Below are positions 1 through 9,353 of a stretch of DNA of 64,000 nucleotides, in pieces (the first letter of the stretch is position 1; each line of letters begins with the position of its first letter). A model generated the notes under the pieces. The model saw only the letters and a list, made by a program, of their open reading frames with translations, searched no databases and was not told the origin of the DNA. Source of the stretch: DASPKM01 sp035628135 (lineage in GTDB: Bacteria; Bacteroidota; Bacteroidia; Chitinophagales; Chitinophagaceae); NCBI GenBank assembly GCA_035628135.1, contig DASPKM010000010.1, positions 1,237,601 to 1,301,600 of the forward strand, in the 5' to 3' direction. Both the position numbers and the translations under genes were made by a program.

Positions 1-233
1 TCATCATCCGTCCGCTCAAATTCATAATAACCGCTTTGAGCAAGCAGGCTGCATATCGCCAGGTGCATCAGGTCCTGTTTTTGTTCCTTCGTGAATTTGG
101 GACGGATTTGCCCGAACTCCTGTATGCCGATGAGGAATAAAATGGCTTCCATATCGGGCTTTTTTCCAAACCGCTCTATCAGCCTTCCTTCCAATTGCCA
201 CCACCGGGCCTGCAGATCGTCTTGTAATTGCAT
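1..233 (-). CDS. Conserved hypothetical protein (C-terminus cut by window edge)
   Basis: Reading from an ATG at 233 down to base 1, an open frame encodes about 77 residues starting MQLQDDLQARWWQLEGRL and containing the segments EAILFLIGIQEFGQ and KEQKQDLMHLAICSLL, followed by SGYYEF. I recognise this pattern as a small, helical, uncharacterised Bacteroidota protein; no function is known to me. The stop codon is outside the window. It is divergent from serS, and the 118-bp gap between them holds a GTCATTRG-type hairpin repeat. The overlapping frame that begins at 270 has arginine/proline-rich shadow composition and was discarded. Confidence 0.75.
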   Translation of the reverse strand, partial: MQLQDDLQARWWQLEGRLIERFGKKPDMEAILFLIGIQEFGQIRPKFTKEQKQDLMHLAICSLLAQSGYYEFERTDD

Positions 234-244
234 GCCGCAAAGGT

Positions 245-330
245 AATAAGTCATTGGGTGAATAGGTCATTTGGTCATTAAGTCAATAAAACCTAAATGA
301 CCCGGTGACCTAATGACCCAATGACTTATT
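245..330. repeat. Intergenic hairpin made of GTCATT units (locus R1)
   Basis: The left arm starts AATAAGTCATTGGGT (245-259) and the right arm ends with its exact complement (316-330). Between them lie further imperfect copies of the 8-nt unit GTCATTRG, giving long quasi-palindromic arms around 282-292. It sits between divergent genes. The end of the right arm supplies the TAT of the putative serS -7 element at 327-334. The same sequence family recurs at 21531-21616, 26766-26832 and 45466-45538. Confidence 0.85.
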
Positions 331-334
331 TTTG
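327..334 (+). promoter_or_regulatory. Putative serS promoter, -7 element TATTTTTG
   Basis: TATTTTTG fits the Bacteroidota TAnnTTTG -7 consensus and lies 17 nt before the serS ATG. No convincing -33 TTTG element is visible; that position is occupied by the repeat R1. Confidence 0.5.
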
Positions 335-351
335 CCGCTCAATTCAGTTCC

Positions 352-1617
352 ATGTTGCAGTTGAACGTAATACGGCAGAATCCCGACCAGGTAAAAGAAA
401 GACTGGCTATAAAACATTTTACAGACACCAGCCTCATAGACGAACTATTGCAGTGGGACGAAAAACGCAAGCAATACCAGCACGAGCAGGACAGCCTTCA
501 ATCCAAAATAAATGCCGCTTCCAAAGAAATAGGACAACTGATGGCAAAGGGCGATAAAGAAGCCGCCGAAAGCAAAAAGCAGGAAGTAGCTTCGCTGAAA
601 TCGCAATTGAATCCAGATAAGCTGAACGATGCGGAAACCAATATCCAGACCATCCTGTACTTGTTGCCCAACCTTCCATCTGAAAAAGTACCCCCCGGTA
701 AAACAGCGGCCGATAATGCAGTAGTGCGAGAAGGTGGCAATAAACCGCAATTGCCCTCGGGCGCTGTGCCGCATTGGGACCTTGCCAAAAAATACAATCT
801 TATAGACTTTGAACTGGGTAATAAGGTTACGGGCAGCGGCTTCCCATTTTATGTAAATAAAGGCGCACGCTTGCAACGCGCATTGATCGCGTACTTCCTG
901 GATTTTAATACCGCAGCCGGTTACACTGAATATCAGCCGCCACTGATGGTAAACGAAGCTTCTGCCACCGGCACAGGACAATTGCCCGACAAAGAAGGGC
1001 AAATGTATTTTGTGAACGAAGACCAGTTCTACCTGATACCCACATCCGAAGTGCCATTGACAAACATTTACCGCGATGTAATGCTGAAAGAATCAGACCT
1101 GCCTATAAAAATGACGGGCTATACGCCCTGCTTCCGCCGCGAAGCAGGAAGCTATGGCAAAGATGTACGCGGGTTAAACCGCCTGCACCAGTTCGATAAG
1201 GTGGAAATAGTGCAACTGACAGAACCGGGCAAAAGTTACCAGGCACACGAAGAAATGGTAGCGCATGTTGAAAGGCTTGTGCAATCGTTGGAACTGCCTT
1301 ACCGCATTTTAGCATTGTGCGGCGGCGACATGAGCTTTGCTTCCGCGCTTACTTACGATTTTGAAGTATACAGCGCCGCCCAGGACAAATGGCTCGAGGT
1401 AAGCTCTGTTTCTAATTTTGAAACCTTCCAGTCCAACCGCATGAAAGCGCGCTATAAAGACAGCGCCGGCAAAAATCAAATGGTGCATACGCTCAATGGC
1501 AGCTCGCTGGCACTGCCCAGGATAGTAGCTTGTTTGCTGGAAAATAATCAAACCGAAAGCGGAATAAAATTGCCACCGGTACTGCATAGGTATTTTGGAG
1601 CGGACAGCATTGCATAG
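352..1617 (+). CDS. serS: Seryl-tRNA synthetase
   Basis: Charges tRNA(Ser), and Sec-tRNA where present, with serine in the cytoplasm. The 421-residue product has the normal family length. Residues about 1-110 form the charged N-terminal coiled-coil arm that contacts the long variable arm of tRNA(Ser). The class II core follows, with the TSEVPLTN serine-binding segment, motif 2 (CFRREAGSYGKDVRGLNRLHQF) split across its usual arginines, and motif 3 near the C-terminus (NGSSLALPRIVACLLENNQ). The start ATG at 352 gives the canonical MLQLNVIRQNP N-terminus. It is preceded by a TATTTTTG element and seems to be transcribed alone, since the next gene begins 137 nt later. Confidence 0.97.
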   Translation: MLQLNVIRQNPDQVKERLAIKHFTDTSLIDELLQWDEKRKQYQHEQDSLQSKINAASKEIGQLMAKGDKEAAESKKQEVASLKSQLNPDKLNDAETNIQTILYLLPNLPSEKVPPGKTAADNAVVREGGNKPQLPSGAVPHWDLAKKYNLIDFELGNKVTGSGFPFYVNKGARLQRALIAYFLDFNTAAGYTEYQPPLMVNEASATGTGQLPDKEGQMYFVNEDQFYLIPTSEVPLTNIYRDVMLKESDLPIKMTGYTPCFRREAGSYGKDVRGLNRLHQFDKVEIVQLTEPGKSYQAHEEMVAHVERLVQSLELPYRILALCGGDMSFASALTYDFEVYSAAQDKWLEVSSVSNFETFQSNRMKARYKDSAGKNQMVHTLNGSSLALPRIVACLLENNQTESGIKLPPVLHRYFGADSIA

Positions 1618-1754
1618 ACGTTGAAGCAGCCCGATTTGTATCGGAATGTATCAGCCAATGTATCACAAACGAACACCCTCGTACGAATTGTTTTGTTTAA
1701 TGGATTGTCACCCAATTTCTTAAATGATTGGCATGTTTTCAGTTGTTTGAGTAT

Positions 1755-4166
1755 ATGCTCAGGAACTACTTTAAAAGTGCATGGCGCAACCTGGCGCGGC
1801 ACAAAACCAATACTTACCTGAATATAATCGGGTTATCTGCCGGACTTACCGCGTTTGCATTGATCGCCTTATGGGTAAACGATGAACTGAGTTATGATAA
1901 GTTCAACAGTAATGCCGACCGGATCGTACGCCTCACCTGTCTCACCAAAACTCCTGCGGGAGAATCAATGGCTGCGGTAAGCAGCGCACCCATGGCGCAG
2001 GCCCTTATGAAGGATTATGCCGAAGTGGAAAATGCCGTGCGCGTCGACATGCGTGAAGAGGTGGTGCAGTTTAAAGGCGAGCAAATACTTCAACCCGGCA
2101 TCCTGCTCACCGATCCGTCATTCTTCGATATATTTTCCTATAAACTCCTAAGAGGTGATGTAAAAACGGCATTGAAAGAACCCTTCTCACTCATTCTCAC
2201 TGAATCAACAGCAAAAAAATATTTTGGTGGCCATGACCCTATCGGGGAAACCCTCCTGATCAATATGCTGGATAGTACCGGTAATGGCGCTATTTATACC
2301 ATTACCGGCATTATCCAAGATCCGCCTACCAATGCCCATTTTACCTTTAACATGCTTGGCTCATTCAAGACAGTGGAAACAGTTAATCCCGATGTTTTGA
2401 CGGTAGACGGATGGGGCGACGCCAGCTATTATACTTACCTTTTATTGAAGAAGGGAGTTGATCAGCGTGCTTTTTCCAATAAGATAACCCAGTTTTATGC
2501 CAGCTACATTGGCGAACGTTATGCCGCCTGGAAGCCGGTTTATTTTTATTCCGTTCAACCCTTGCTCGACATTCACCTGCGTTCCAATATACAATACGAA
2601 ATTGCCCCCACCGGCAGCATCGAGCACGTGTACATATTTGCTACCATTGGTATTTTTATCTTATTGCTGGCAGGCATCAATTACATGAATCTTTCCATCG
2701 CCCGTTCCGTTAATCGCGCAAAGGAAGTAAGTGTTAAGAAAGTTTTCGGCGCAGCCAGGGGACAGTTGGTGCTTCAATATGTAATCGAGGCAGTGCTAAC
2801 GGCGGTGTTGTCGCTGTTCATTTCCTTGTTGCTGGCGTCGTTGCTGCAGCCAATGTTCTTTCAACTTACGGGCAAGGAACTCTCGGTTATGCAATTTCCC
2901 TTGCTGATTATTTTTTTAGCAGTTGTTACCGTGGCATTGGGCGTTGCCGCAGGCATTTATCCCGCCCTGGCTATTGCTGCCTTTCAACCCGTGAAGGCGT
3001 TGAAAGGGGTTTTTAAAACAGGAAATGAGGGCGTGTTGCTTAGAAAATTATTAGTAGGAGCACAGTTTACGATTACACTGGTGCTGGTAACGAGCATTAT
3101 CATTATTAACTCACAAATGTCTTTTATCCGTCATAAGGATGTGGGATTCGATAAGGATGTGCTGCTTTCGTTAAGCGTAAATGGCAATTCAGATGTTATT
3201 GCCAAATATGAAGCATTTAAAAATGAGCTGTTGTCCAATCCACTAATAAAAGGGGCTGCCACATCCAATTCCGTTCCTGTTGGAGGATTGGGCACAGGCG
3301 GGTCGGAAACAGTGAATGCCAACAATGAGCCGCTGCAAATTAATACCGCCCGGTTACGGGTAGATGAAGAATACCTGGACGTATACGGAATAGAATTAAT
3401 GGCGGGCAAAAATTTTTCCCCCACCGCCTTTTCGGATACAATAAACCAGGTAATGATCAATGAGAAAGCAGTGAAGAAAATCGGTTGGAAAAATGCTGCG
3501 GATGCTATCGGCAAACCGTTCAGGATCGGAGGCCGGCCGGGCATTATTGTGGGAGTTGTGAACGATTTTCACTTCAATTCTTTGCAACTTGCCATTGATC
3601 CGCTTGCCATTTACCCTCGCGCCCAAAGGTTCTCACGCATAACTGTACGCGCCGATCTTTCAAATCCTGCGGCAACACTTGATTGGATCAGCCTGGTTTG
3701 GAAAAAGCATTTTCCATCCGCTTTATTGGATTATGATTTTATGGACAAGCAGATAGGGGAGCAATACCAGGCGGAGCAGCGATTCTCTGCTATCTTCTTA
3801 TACTTCTCGGTGTTGTCGCTGCTGATAGCCTGCCTGGGGTTATTTGGACTGATTGCTTATGCTGCCATGCAAAAGACCAAGGAGATAGGCATACGCAAAG
3901 TGTTGGGCGCCTCTGTACAACGGATCGTTATGTTATTATCGAAGGACTTTTTGAAATTGGTAGTGATTGCATTTTTTATTGCCGCTCCTGTTGCATGGTA
4001 TTTCATGAATGAATGGCTGCTGCATTTTGCATACCGCACTAATATTTCGTGGTGGATGTTTGCCGCGGCGGGAGCATTGGTATTACTCATTGCACTCTGC
4101 ACATTAGCAACCCAGGCCATTAAGGCGGCAACGGCCAACCCGATAAAAAGCCTCAGAGCGGAATGA
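1755..4166 (+). CDS. FtsX/MacB-family ABC transporter permease
   Basis: 803-residue inner-membrane protein of the large Bacteroidota FtsX-permease type. The first transmembrane helix (about residues 20-40, LNIIGLSAGLTAFALIALWV) is followed by a MacB-like periplasmic domain (about 45-265) and three helices (about 280-430). A second helix (after RKLLVGAQFTITLVLVTSI), a second periplasmic domain and three C-terminal helices follow, including the family signature KEIGIRKVLGASVQRIV. The start is set at ATG 1755 (MLRNYFKSAWRNLARHK), the usual start of this family, rather than the in-frame codon at 1728. No ATPase gene is adjacent, which is common for this group. The substrate is unknown; relatives export macrolides, peptides or lipoproteins, or act in mechanotransmission. 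Confidence 0.88.
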   Translation: MLRNYFKSAWRNLARHKTNTYLNIIGLSAGLTAFALIALWVNDELSYDKFNSNADRIVRLTCLTKTPAGESMAAVSSAPMAQALMKDYAEVENAVRVDMREEVVQFKGEQILQPGILLTDPSFFDIFSYKLLRGDVKTALKEPFSLILTESTAKKYFGGHDPIGETLLINMLDSTGNGAIYTITGIIQDPPTNAHFTFNMLGSFKTVETVNPDVLTVDGWGDASYYTYLLLKKGVDQRAFSNKITQFYASYIGERYAAWKPVYFYSVQPLLDIHLRSNIQYEIAPTGSIEHVYIFATIGIFILLLAGINYMNLSIARSVNRAKEVSVKKVFGAARGQLVLQYVIEAVLTAVLSLFISLLLASLLQPMFFQLTGKELSVMQFPLLIIFLAVVTVALGVAAGIYPALAIAAFQPVKALKGVFKTGNEGVLLRKLLVGAQFTITLVLVTSIIIINSQMSFIRHKDVGFDKDVLLSLSVNGNSDVIAKYEAFKNELLSNPLIKGAATSNSVPVGGLGTGGSETVNANNEPLQINTARLRVDEEYLDVYGIELMAGKNFSPTAFSDTINQVMINEKAVKKIGWKNAADAIGKPFRIGGRPGIIVGVVNDFHFNSLQLAIDPLAIYPRAQRFSRITVRADLSNPAATLDWISLVWKKHFPSALLDYDFMDKQIGEQYQAEQRFSAIFLYFSVLSLLIACLGLFGLIAYAAMQKTKEIGIRKVLGASVQRIVMLLSKDFLKLVVIAFFIAAPVAWYFMNEWLLHFAYRTNISWWMFAAAGALVLLIALCTLATQAIKAATANPIKSLRAE

Positions 4167-4328
4167 GCTTGCTGTATTGAAACCTGCACATAGCTCCTGC
4201 AACATACGCTGCACCGCGGAAAAATTTTGATTTCACTTAACACAAAACTTCGTTAAACGAAGTGCATCGCGCATTGTTTACCAATGCCCCTGGTCATATT
4301 TGCATATCCATCAACCAAAATCATTCAC

Positions 4329-4967
4329 ATGAAAAGATTATTTACCCTGTCGCTATTGGCAACTATTTTAATTGCGCAACAAACAACCGCACAATTGAAA
4401 GCCGGCGAAAAAATGCTCGGCGGCAGTATTGGTTATAGCAACCAGGATGTAAAGTATACCGACGTGTTTACAAACAACGAAGGGCACGGCTCCTCCCTTG
4501 TCATAAGCCCGCTCCTGGGATTCGGACTTGGCGGCAACTGGATTGCAGGACTTAATCCAGCGTACACATACAGCAAGCAGAAGCAAAAGGGTACCAGTGG
4601 CACTTCCGAGCACCGGTCATACGGGGCGGTCATTGGTGCATTTGTGCGCAAGTTTCATCCATTCGGGGAACGGTTTGGTATTTATGGTCAGCTGGAGGGC
4701 AGCTATGGGTTTAGTGAATGGAGAAACAGGATATCCGCGCAAAATGAAACCAAGGGAAAATCGAATGCGTTTGGGGTTGCATTGGAGCCCGGCGCTTACC
4801 TCCGTGCAGGAAAGAGATTTATTATCGAAGCCTCTGTGGGCGGCCTGGCCTATAATCGCGGTGAATCAAAGTCTGAGCCAAACAGCAGCAATGGCAAGTC
4901 AACTAATAGCAGCTTCAGTTTTTCCTTGACGAATAATTTGGCATTGGGGTTTTATGTCGCATTATAG
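4329..4967 (+). CDS. Secreted outer-membrane beta-barrel-like protein
   Basis: 212 residues beginning with a clear Sec signal peptide (MKRLFTLSLLATILIAQQTTAQ, cleavage probably after the AQ near residue 22). The mature part alternates hydrophobic and polar residues with many glycines and aromatic residues (GGSIGYSNQDVKY, LLGFGLGGNWIAGLNPAYTY) and ends in alternating Leu/Phe with a terminal leucine (NNLALGFYVAL). That pattern is typical of small outer-membrane barrels with OmpW/OmpX-like architecture. No specific function can be assigned. The start at ATG 4329 places the signal peptide first; the codon at 4284 would add a non-signal extension. A near-match to the -7 consensus (CATATTTG) sits about 30 nt upstream. 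It is convergent with the AlkB-like gene. Confidence 0.75.
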   Translation: MKRLFTLSLLATILIAQQTTAQLKAGEKMLGGSIGYSNQDVKYTDVFTNNEGHGSSLVISPLLGFGLGGNWIAGLNPAYTYSKQKQKGTSGTSEHRSYGAVIGAFVRKFHPFGERFGIYGQLEGSYGFSEWRNRISAQNETKGKSNAFGVALEPGAYLRAGKRFIIEASVGGLAYNRGESKSEPNSSNGKSTNSSFSFSLTNNLALGFYVAL

Positions 4968-5005
4968 TTCCAGGAAATAATATTTTTTCTACGCAGGTTG
5001 GTTGA

Positions 5006-6079
5006 TCATGCAGGATGCAGTTCGGGCAATTCGTGTTTTACATTTGCGCCCTTCACTCTTTTATTCATTACATAAAACCAAAGCGGCGGCATCAGCGATA
5101 AGATCATCATGCCGGGATAACCGGTAGGCATTTGCGGCGCATTATCATGATGGCGGAGGAGTTGATATTTACGGCTGGCGAGGTAATGGTGGTCGCTGTG
5201 GCGCGATAATTCGAATAACATCAACCTGCCGATAACGTGATTGCTGTTCCAGCTATGCTCGGGCATAGCGCGCTCGTACCTGCCTTCGGCTATGGGTTTG
5301 CGTTGCAGGCCATAGTGCTCGATGTAGTTCACTGTTTCCAGCAACAGTATTCCCATGAGGGCGGCGCCGAGATACCACAATAATATCTGCCAGCCAAATA
5401 CAAAATAGATCAGCAGTACAAATGCCAATTGTATAAGATGAAACAACAACATTTCGTTGTACAGGCTTACAACAGGGCGTTCCCGCTTTTGCGTTTCTTT
5501 ACCCGCAATGCTCCACGCACTGAGATAACTGTAATACACCGTGCGAAACCAAAAGCTGAAAATGTTTTCACCATAACGTGCACTGCTGGGATCTTCGGGC
5601 GTGGCTACATTTTTATGATGCCCCTTGTTATGCTCTATAAAAAAGTGCATATACAAGGAACTGAGCAGTGATAGCTTTGCTAGGAGTTGTTCCCCTTTGT
5701 TTATCCTGTGCCCCAGCTCGTGCCCGACATTTATGCCGAAGGTGCCGCACAATAGTCCCATCGTTCCCGTGCGACCGATCTTGTCCCACACCGTTAAGGC
5801 TCCATCCTGCATGGAATACAAATAGTAGAACAGGGTAGGCATCTGCAGCAGCACTATGAGGTAAAGAATATAATCGTAGGTGCGGTCGTTCCTGGCAATT
5901 TCTTCTTCAGCTTCGCTTAGGTTGGCGGCGTTGGGTTGCAGGAACAATTCCAACAAGGGTATCACTATCCAGGCATAAATAAGCGGAGCATAGCATAGCC
6001 ACCCGTAGGTAGAAAATGAATGGAGGGAACCCACGTAAATGATCAGGGGCGACAAATACTTAAAGGCCCGGATGCGCAT
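5006..6079 (-). CDS. AlkB-type membrane fatty acid desaturase/alkane 1-monooxygenase
   Basis: 357-residue integral membrane non-haem di-iron enzyme. All four histidine motifs of the AlkB family are present: HELGHR (120-125), EHNKGHH (149-155), NYIEHYGL (251-258) and RHSDHHYL (293-300). Hydrophobic helices lie between them. AlkB enzymes hydroxylate terminal C-H bonds of alkanes or similar hydrophobic chains using O2 and electrons from rubredoxin/ferredoxin. No rubredoxin gene is adjacent, so the electron donor is encoded elsewhere. In Bacteroidota the natural substrate is uncertain and may be a lipid chain rather than an alkane. It is divergent from the M20 peptidase, with a hairpin repeat in between. 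Confidence 0.87.
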   Translation of the reverse strand: MRIRAFKYLSPLIIYVGSLHSFSTYGWLCYAPLIYAWIVIPLLELFLQPNAANLSEAEEEIARNDRTYDYILYLIVLLQMPTLFYYLYSMQDGALTVWDKIGRTGTMGLLCGTFGINVGHELGHRINKGEQLLAKLSLLSSLYMHFFIEHNKGHHKNVATPEDPSSARYGENIFSFWFRTVYYSYLSAWSIAGKETQKRERPVVSLYNEMLLFHLIQLAFVLLIYFVFGWQILLWYLGAALMGILLLETVNYIEHYGLQRKPIAEGRYERAMPEHSWNSNHVIGRLMLFELSRHSDHHYLASRKYQLLRHHDNAPQMPTGYPGMMILSLMPPLWFYVMNKRVKGANVKHELPELHPA

Positions 6080-6084
6080 GTACC

Positions 6085-6179
6085 AAAGTTAAAAGTTTTA
6101 CACTCAAAAGCTAAAATGAAGGATAGTTGCCGGCTTGTGCTTAGACTTTTGCCTTTTCACTTTAAACTTTTAACTTACC
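6085..6179. repeat. Intergenic inverted repeat of AAAAGTT-like units (locus R2)
   Basis: The left part begins AAAGTTAAAAGTTTTA (6085-6100). The right part ends TTTAAACTTTTAACTT (about 6161-6176), its near-complement. Both arms continue with imperfect 7-8 nt units (AAAAGCT, AAAATGA; AAAAGGC, AAAAGTC on the reverse strand). It sits between two divergent genes. The sequence differs from R1 but the construction is the same. Confidence 0.75.
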
Positions 6180-6204
6180 CCGGTTACGAGCCAAATTTCT
6201 TCCA

Positions 6205-7746
6205 GTGAAATACATCATTTGTTGCTTTTTATTCCTGAGCGTAAAGAGCCTCCCGGCCCAGGTGGACGTAAAAAAGATCAGAAGCTATGTAGAAAGCCAA
6301 CGCCGGCAGCTTTTAAAGGAATACGCCGATTTTCTTGCTATTCCCAATGTTTCAGGCGATTCCGCGAACATTTACCGCAACGCATACTTCATTCGCGATA
6401 TGCTGGCCAAAAGAGGGATCAAGGCCGAATTATTAACTCCCGCTATCCGCGGCGCGGCGCCTGTTGTTTTCGGTGAAATGAAGTCGCCCGGCGCCACCAG
6501 GACCATCGCTTTTTATGCACATTACGATGGACAGCCCGTAAATGAAAAGAACTGGGCGCCTGGACTTAGCCCTTTTCAACCACAATTGCTGACAGACCGG
6601 ATCGACAAAGGCGGTAAGCCGGTCCCTTTCCCTTCAAAAGATGGGCAGATCGATAACAACTGGCGGCTCTATTCAAGAAGCAGCTCCGACGACAAGGCAG
6701 GTGTTTTTGCGCTGATCGCAGGATACGAGGCGCTCATCAACAGCGGGCAACAACCGGGTATCAACATTAAATTCTTTTTCGAAGGCGAGGAGGAGGCCGG
6801 ATCAACAAACCTGGCAGCCGTTCTGGCAGATCATGCAAAAAAACTTGCCGCAGACCTTTGGATCATCTGTGATGGCCCCATGCACCCGACCGGGAGAAAA
6901 CAAATCGTATTCGGCGTACGCGGCGATGCCAATGTAGAACTAAAAGTATATGGAGCAAAAAGGCCGTTGCATAGCGGCAACTATGGAAACTGGGCCCCGA
7001 ACCCGGCTATGATGCTTGCGCAGTTGTTATCGACCATGAAGGACGGGAACGGCATGGTTACCATAGAAGGATTTTATGATGATGTAATACCGCTTACCGA
7101 AACCGAAAAGAAAGCGATATCCGAAATCCCCGACCTTGAACAGCAGCTTAAAGGGGAACTGGGCATCCACAGGCCCGATGGCAACGGGAAACCCTTCTTT
7201 GAGCTGATCAACCTGCCTTCCTTAAATATCAATGGAATTCAGAGCGCCAACGTTGGCGCCATGGCGGCCAATATCATTCCATCCGTTGCCATTGCGGAAT
7301 TGGATTTGAGAATGGTATTGGGAAACGATGTCACAAGGCAGATTGAAAAATTAAAGCGACATATAATCAAGCAGGGTTACCATATCACTTCCGATGAGCC
7401 CACCGATGCCGAAAGAAGCAAATATGCCAAAATTGTAAGGCTTACCGTGGTAGGAACCAGTTACAATGCCCAGCGAACCCCTATTGACCTTCCCATAGCC
7501 CAGGCAATCGTAAAACAACTGCAACTGACCTCCGCGGAAAAGATCATCCTGCTGCCCTCGTTAGGCGGAAGCCTGCCGCTTTATTTGTTTGAAAAATACC
7601 TGGAAGCAAAGCCCATTACCATACCCGTTGTCAATTATGACAATAACCAGCATGCGGAGAACGAGAATATCATCCTCGGTTTCCTGTGGGAAGGAATAAC
7701 GAGCATGGCCACCTTAATGGCGCGGTATCCCACAATGCCCCATTAA
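6205..7746 (+). CDS. Secreted M20-family metallopeptidase (dipeptidase-like)
   Basis: 513 residues. The start is a GTG at 6205, giving MKYIICCFLFLSVKSLPAQ, a Sec signal peptide; no better ATG exists. M20 di-zinc hallmarks are visible: HYD with H106/D108, the SSSDDKAG segment whose Asp at about 163 bridges the metals, and EGEEEAGS (193-200) carrying the general-base glutamate. A central dimerisation domain follows (from about residue 235, GVRGDANVELKVYG), then the C-terminal catalytic part with a late His (NQHAENENI). The family hydrolyses dipeptides or short peptides, or deacylates amino acids. The exact substrate is not evident. Export suggests periplasmic peptide turnover. Confidence 0.88.
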   Translation: MKYIICCFLFLSVKSLPAQVDVKKIRSYVESQRRQLLKEYADFLAIPNVSGDSANIYRNAYFIRDMLAKRGIKAELLTPAIRGAAPVVFGEMKSPGATRTIAFYAHYDGQPVNEKNWAPGLSPFQPQLLTDRIDKGGKPVPFPSKDGQIDNNWRLYSRSSSDDKAGVFALIAGYEALINSGQQPGINIKFFFEGEEEAGSTNLAAVLADHAKKLAADLWIICDGPMHPTGRKQIVFGVRGDANVELKVYGAKRPLHSGNYGNWAPNPAMMLAQLLSTMKDGNGMVTIEGFYDDVIPLTETEKKAISEIPDLEQQLKGELGIHRPDGNGKPFFELINLPSLNINGIQSANVGAMAANIIPSVAIAELDLRMVLGNDVTRQIEKLKRHIIKQGYHITSDEPTDAERSKYAKIVRLTVVGTSYNAQRTPIDLPIAQAIVKQLQLTSAEKIILLPSLGGSLPLYLFEKYLEAKPITIPVVNYDNNQHAENENIILGFLWEGITSMATLMARYPTMPH

Positions 7747-7790
7747 ACTTTTCGTTCTAACTTTAGTCAAAAGCCAAATTTCTATTCAAA

Positions 7791-9272
7791 ATGGTCGTGA
7801 CCAACCAGTTGAAGAACCAGCATTTGCTGTGGCGGGCCGGGTTTGGGCCGATGGCAGAAGAGCTGGACCAGCTAGCCAATGCTTCTCAAAAAGCCTATTA
7901 CCAGGCGCTCGCCAAAGCCTCCCGCAAAGCTCCTACTTATCTCGACGTGGCCGATAATTTCATCAAAGGCCTTAGCATGGGCATCGAGGAAGTTGGTAAA
8001 CAGCAACGCCGCCAGCTAAGCGAAGAGGAAAGAAGGAAGGTGCGCCAGCAGTCGCGCGAAGACATTAAAAGCCTTAACCTGACCTGGCTAAACGAAATGG
8101 TAAACAGCGAAGCGCAGCTGCGCGAAAAGATGTCGCTGTTCTGGCATGGGCATTTTGCCAGCCGCAACCTGAACATTTTATACCAGCAGCAATTGCTGGA
8201 CGTAATCCGCCGCAATGCATTGGGCAATTTCGGCACGCTGCTGAAAGAAGTAAGCCAGAGCGCGGCCATGATCAATTTTTTGAACAATAATCAAAACCGT
8301 AAGGACCATCCCAACGAAAACTTCGCCCGCGAAGTAATGGAATTGTTTACGATGGGCCGCGGCCATTATACCGAAAAGGACATCAAGGAAGCCGCCCGCG
8401 CATTTACCGGCTGGGGCGTAAACCTGAAAGGAGAATTCACCTTCCGCAAGCAATTTCACGATTACGGTCAAAAGACCGTGTTGGGCAAGAGCGGGAATTT
8501 AAACGGCGATGAAGTGCTGGACATTTTGCTCGATCAAAAACAAACAGCGCGCTACATTACCACCAAGGTCTACCGCTATTTTGTAAACGAGCAGGTTGAC
8601 GCCGACAAGATCGAATGGCTCTCGAGCCGGTTCTATCAAAGCAGCTACGATATCGGCGCACTGATGCAGGACATTTTTACGAGCGATTGGTTTTATAGTG
8701 AAAAAAATATCGGCACCCACATCAAATCACCTGTTGAATTGCTGGTGGGCATCCGACGCATCATGCCCATGGAACTGGAGAATGAAGAGGTGCAATTGCT
8801 CGTGCAAAGGCTGTTGGGTCAAGTCCTTTTTTATCCGCCCAACGTGGCAGGATGGCCGGGTGGTAAAAGCTGGATCGACAGCTCTTCGCTGATGTTCCGG
8901 TTGCGATTACCACAGTTGATACAGGATGCGGATGAAATCAGGTTATCGCCTAAATCGGACGATGACCAGATGATGGGCATGGCCGACAAGCCTGATATGG
9001 CAAAAAAGCAGGGCAATAAAACATCAAAGGCAGCCAACAAGGTCATGCGCCAGCAGATCCAGGCCAACATCAATTGGAATGCATACATACAGCAGTTTGC
9101 AAAAACGCCCAAGGAAAACCTGGTAGCAGAGATCAGCAAAACCTTATTGCAGGTGCCTTCGAACGTGAGCGAAAAATTGCTGATGCAGCACGCCGACACC
9201 AGCAGCAGGGAAGCATTTATTAAAACCGCTACCGTGCAGCTGATGGCTACGCCGGAGTATCAATTATGTTAG
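7791..9272 (+). CDS. DUF1800 domain-containing protein
   Basis: 493 residues with the DUF1800 pattern: LLWRAGFGP near the start, WLNEMVNSEAQLREKMSLFWHGHF, NPNENFAREVMELFTMGRGHYTE-type segment, DIKEAARAFTGW, and a C-terminal VLFYPPNVAGWPGGKSWIDSS motif. No signal peptide is seen at the chosen ATG. The gene lies directly before a DUF1501 gene. This pairing is common in Bacteroidota and Planctomycetota and implies a shared pathway, but the biochemical role of neither family is established. The TAG stop is immediately followed by a GTGAGTG-type repeat. Confidence 0.85.
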   Translation: MVVTNQLKNQHLLWRAGFGPMAEELDQLANASQKAYYQALAKASRKAPTYLDVADNFIKGLSMGIEEVGKQQRRQLSEEERRKVRQQSREDIKSLNLTWLNEMVNSEAQLREKMSLFWHGHFASRNLNILYQQQLLDVIRRNALGNFGTLLKEVSQSAAMINFLNNNQNRKDHPNENFAREVMELFTMGRGHYTEKDIKEAARAFTGWGVNLKGEFTFRKQFHDYGQKTVLGKSGNLNGDEVLDILLDQKQTARYITTKVYRYFVNEQVDADKIEWLSSRFYQSSYDIGALMQDIFTSDWFYSEKNIGTHIKSPVELLVGIRRIMPMELENEEVQLLVQRLLGQVLFYPPNVAGWPGGKSWIDSSSLMFRLRLPQLIQDADEIRLSPKSDDDQMMGMADKPDMAKKQGNKTSKAANKVMRQQIQANINWNAYIQQFAKTPKENLVAEISKTLLQVPSNVSEKLLMQHADTSSREAFIKTATVQLMATPEYQLC

Positions 9273-9339
9273 TGAGTGGTGAATGGTGCATAGTGAGCAG
9301 TAAGTAACTTCCCACTCACAACTCACCATGCGACTTACG
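9271..9339. repeat. Intergenic hairpin of GTGAGTG units (locus R3)
   Basis: From the stop codon of the DUF1800 gene the sequence runs AGTGAGTGGTGAATGGTG. After a short centre it continues with CCCACTCACAACTCACC, the complementary orientation, and a flanking GTAAGT/ACTTAC pair. It fills almost the whole 81-bp gap to the DUF1501 gene. It belongs to the same unit family as the repeats around the four-helix-bundle gene (19216-19588). Confidence 0.75.
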
Positions 9340-9353
9340 ATAAAAAGTAACTT

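Noticed and set aside
445..1002. Minus-strand frame of 185 codons
   Set aside because: Antisense to serS, rich in Phe/Cys/Gln as expected of a shadow.
1621..1821. Small plus-strand frame between serS and the permease gene
   Set aside because: Not protein-like, non-ATG start, and overlaps the permease N-terminus in another frame.
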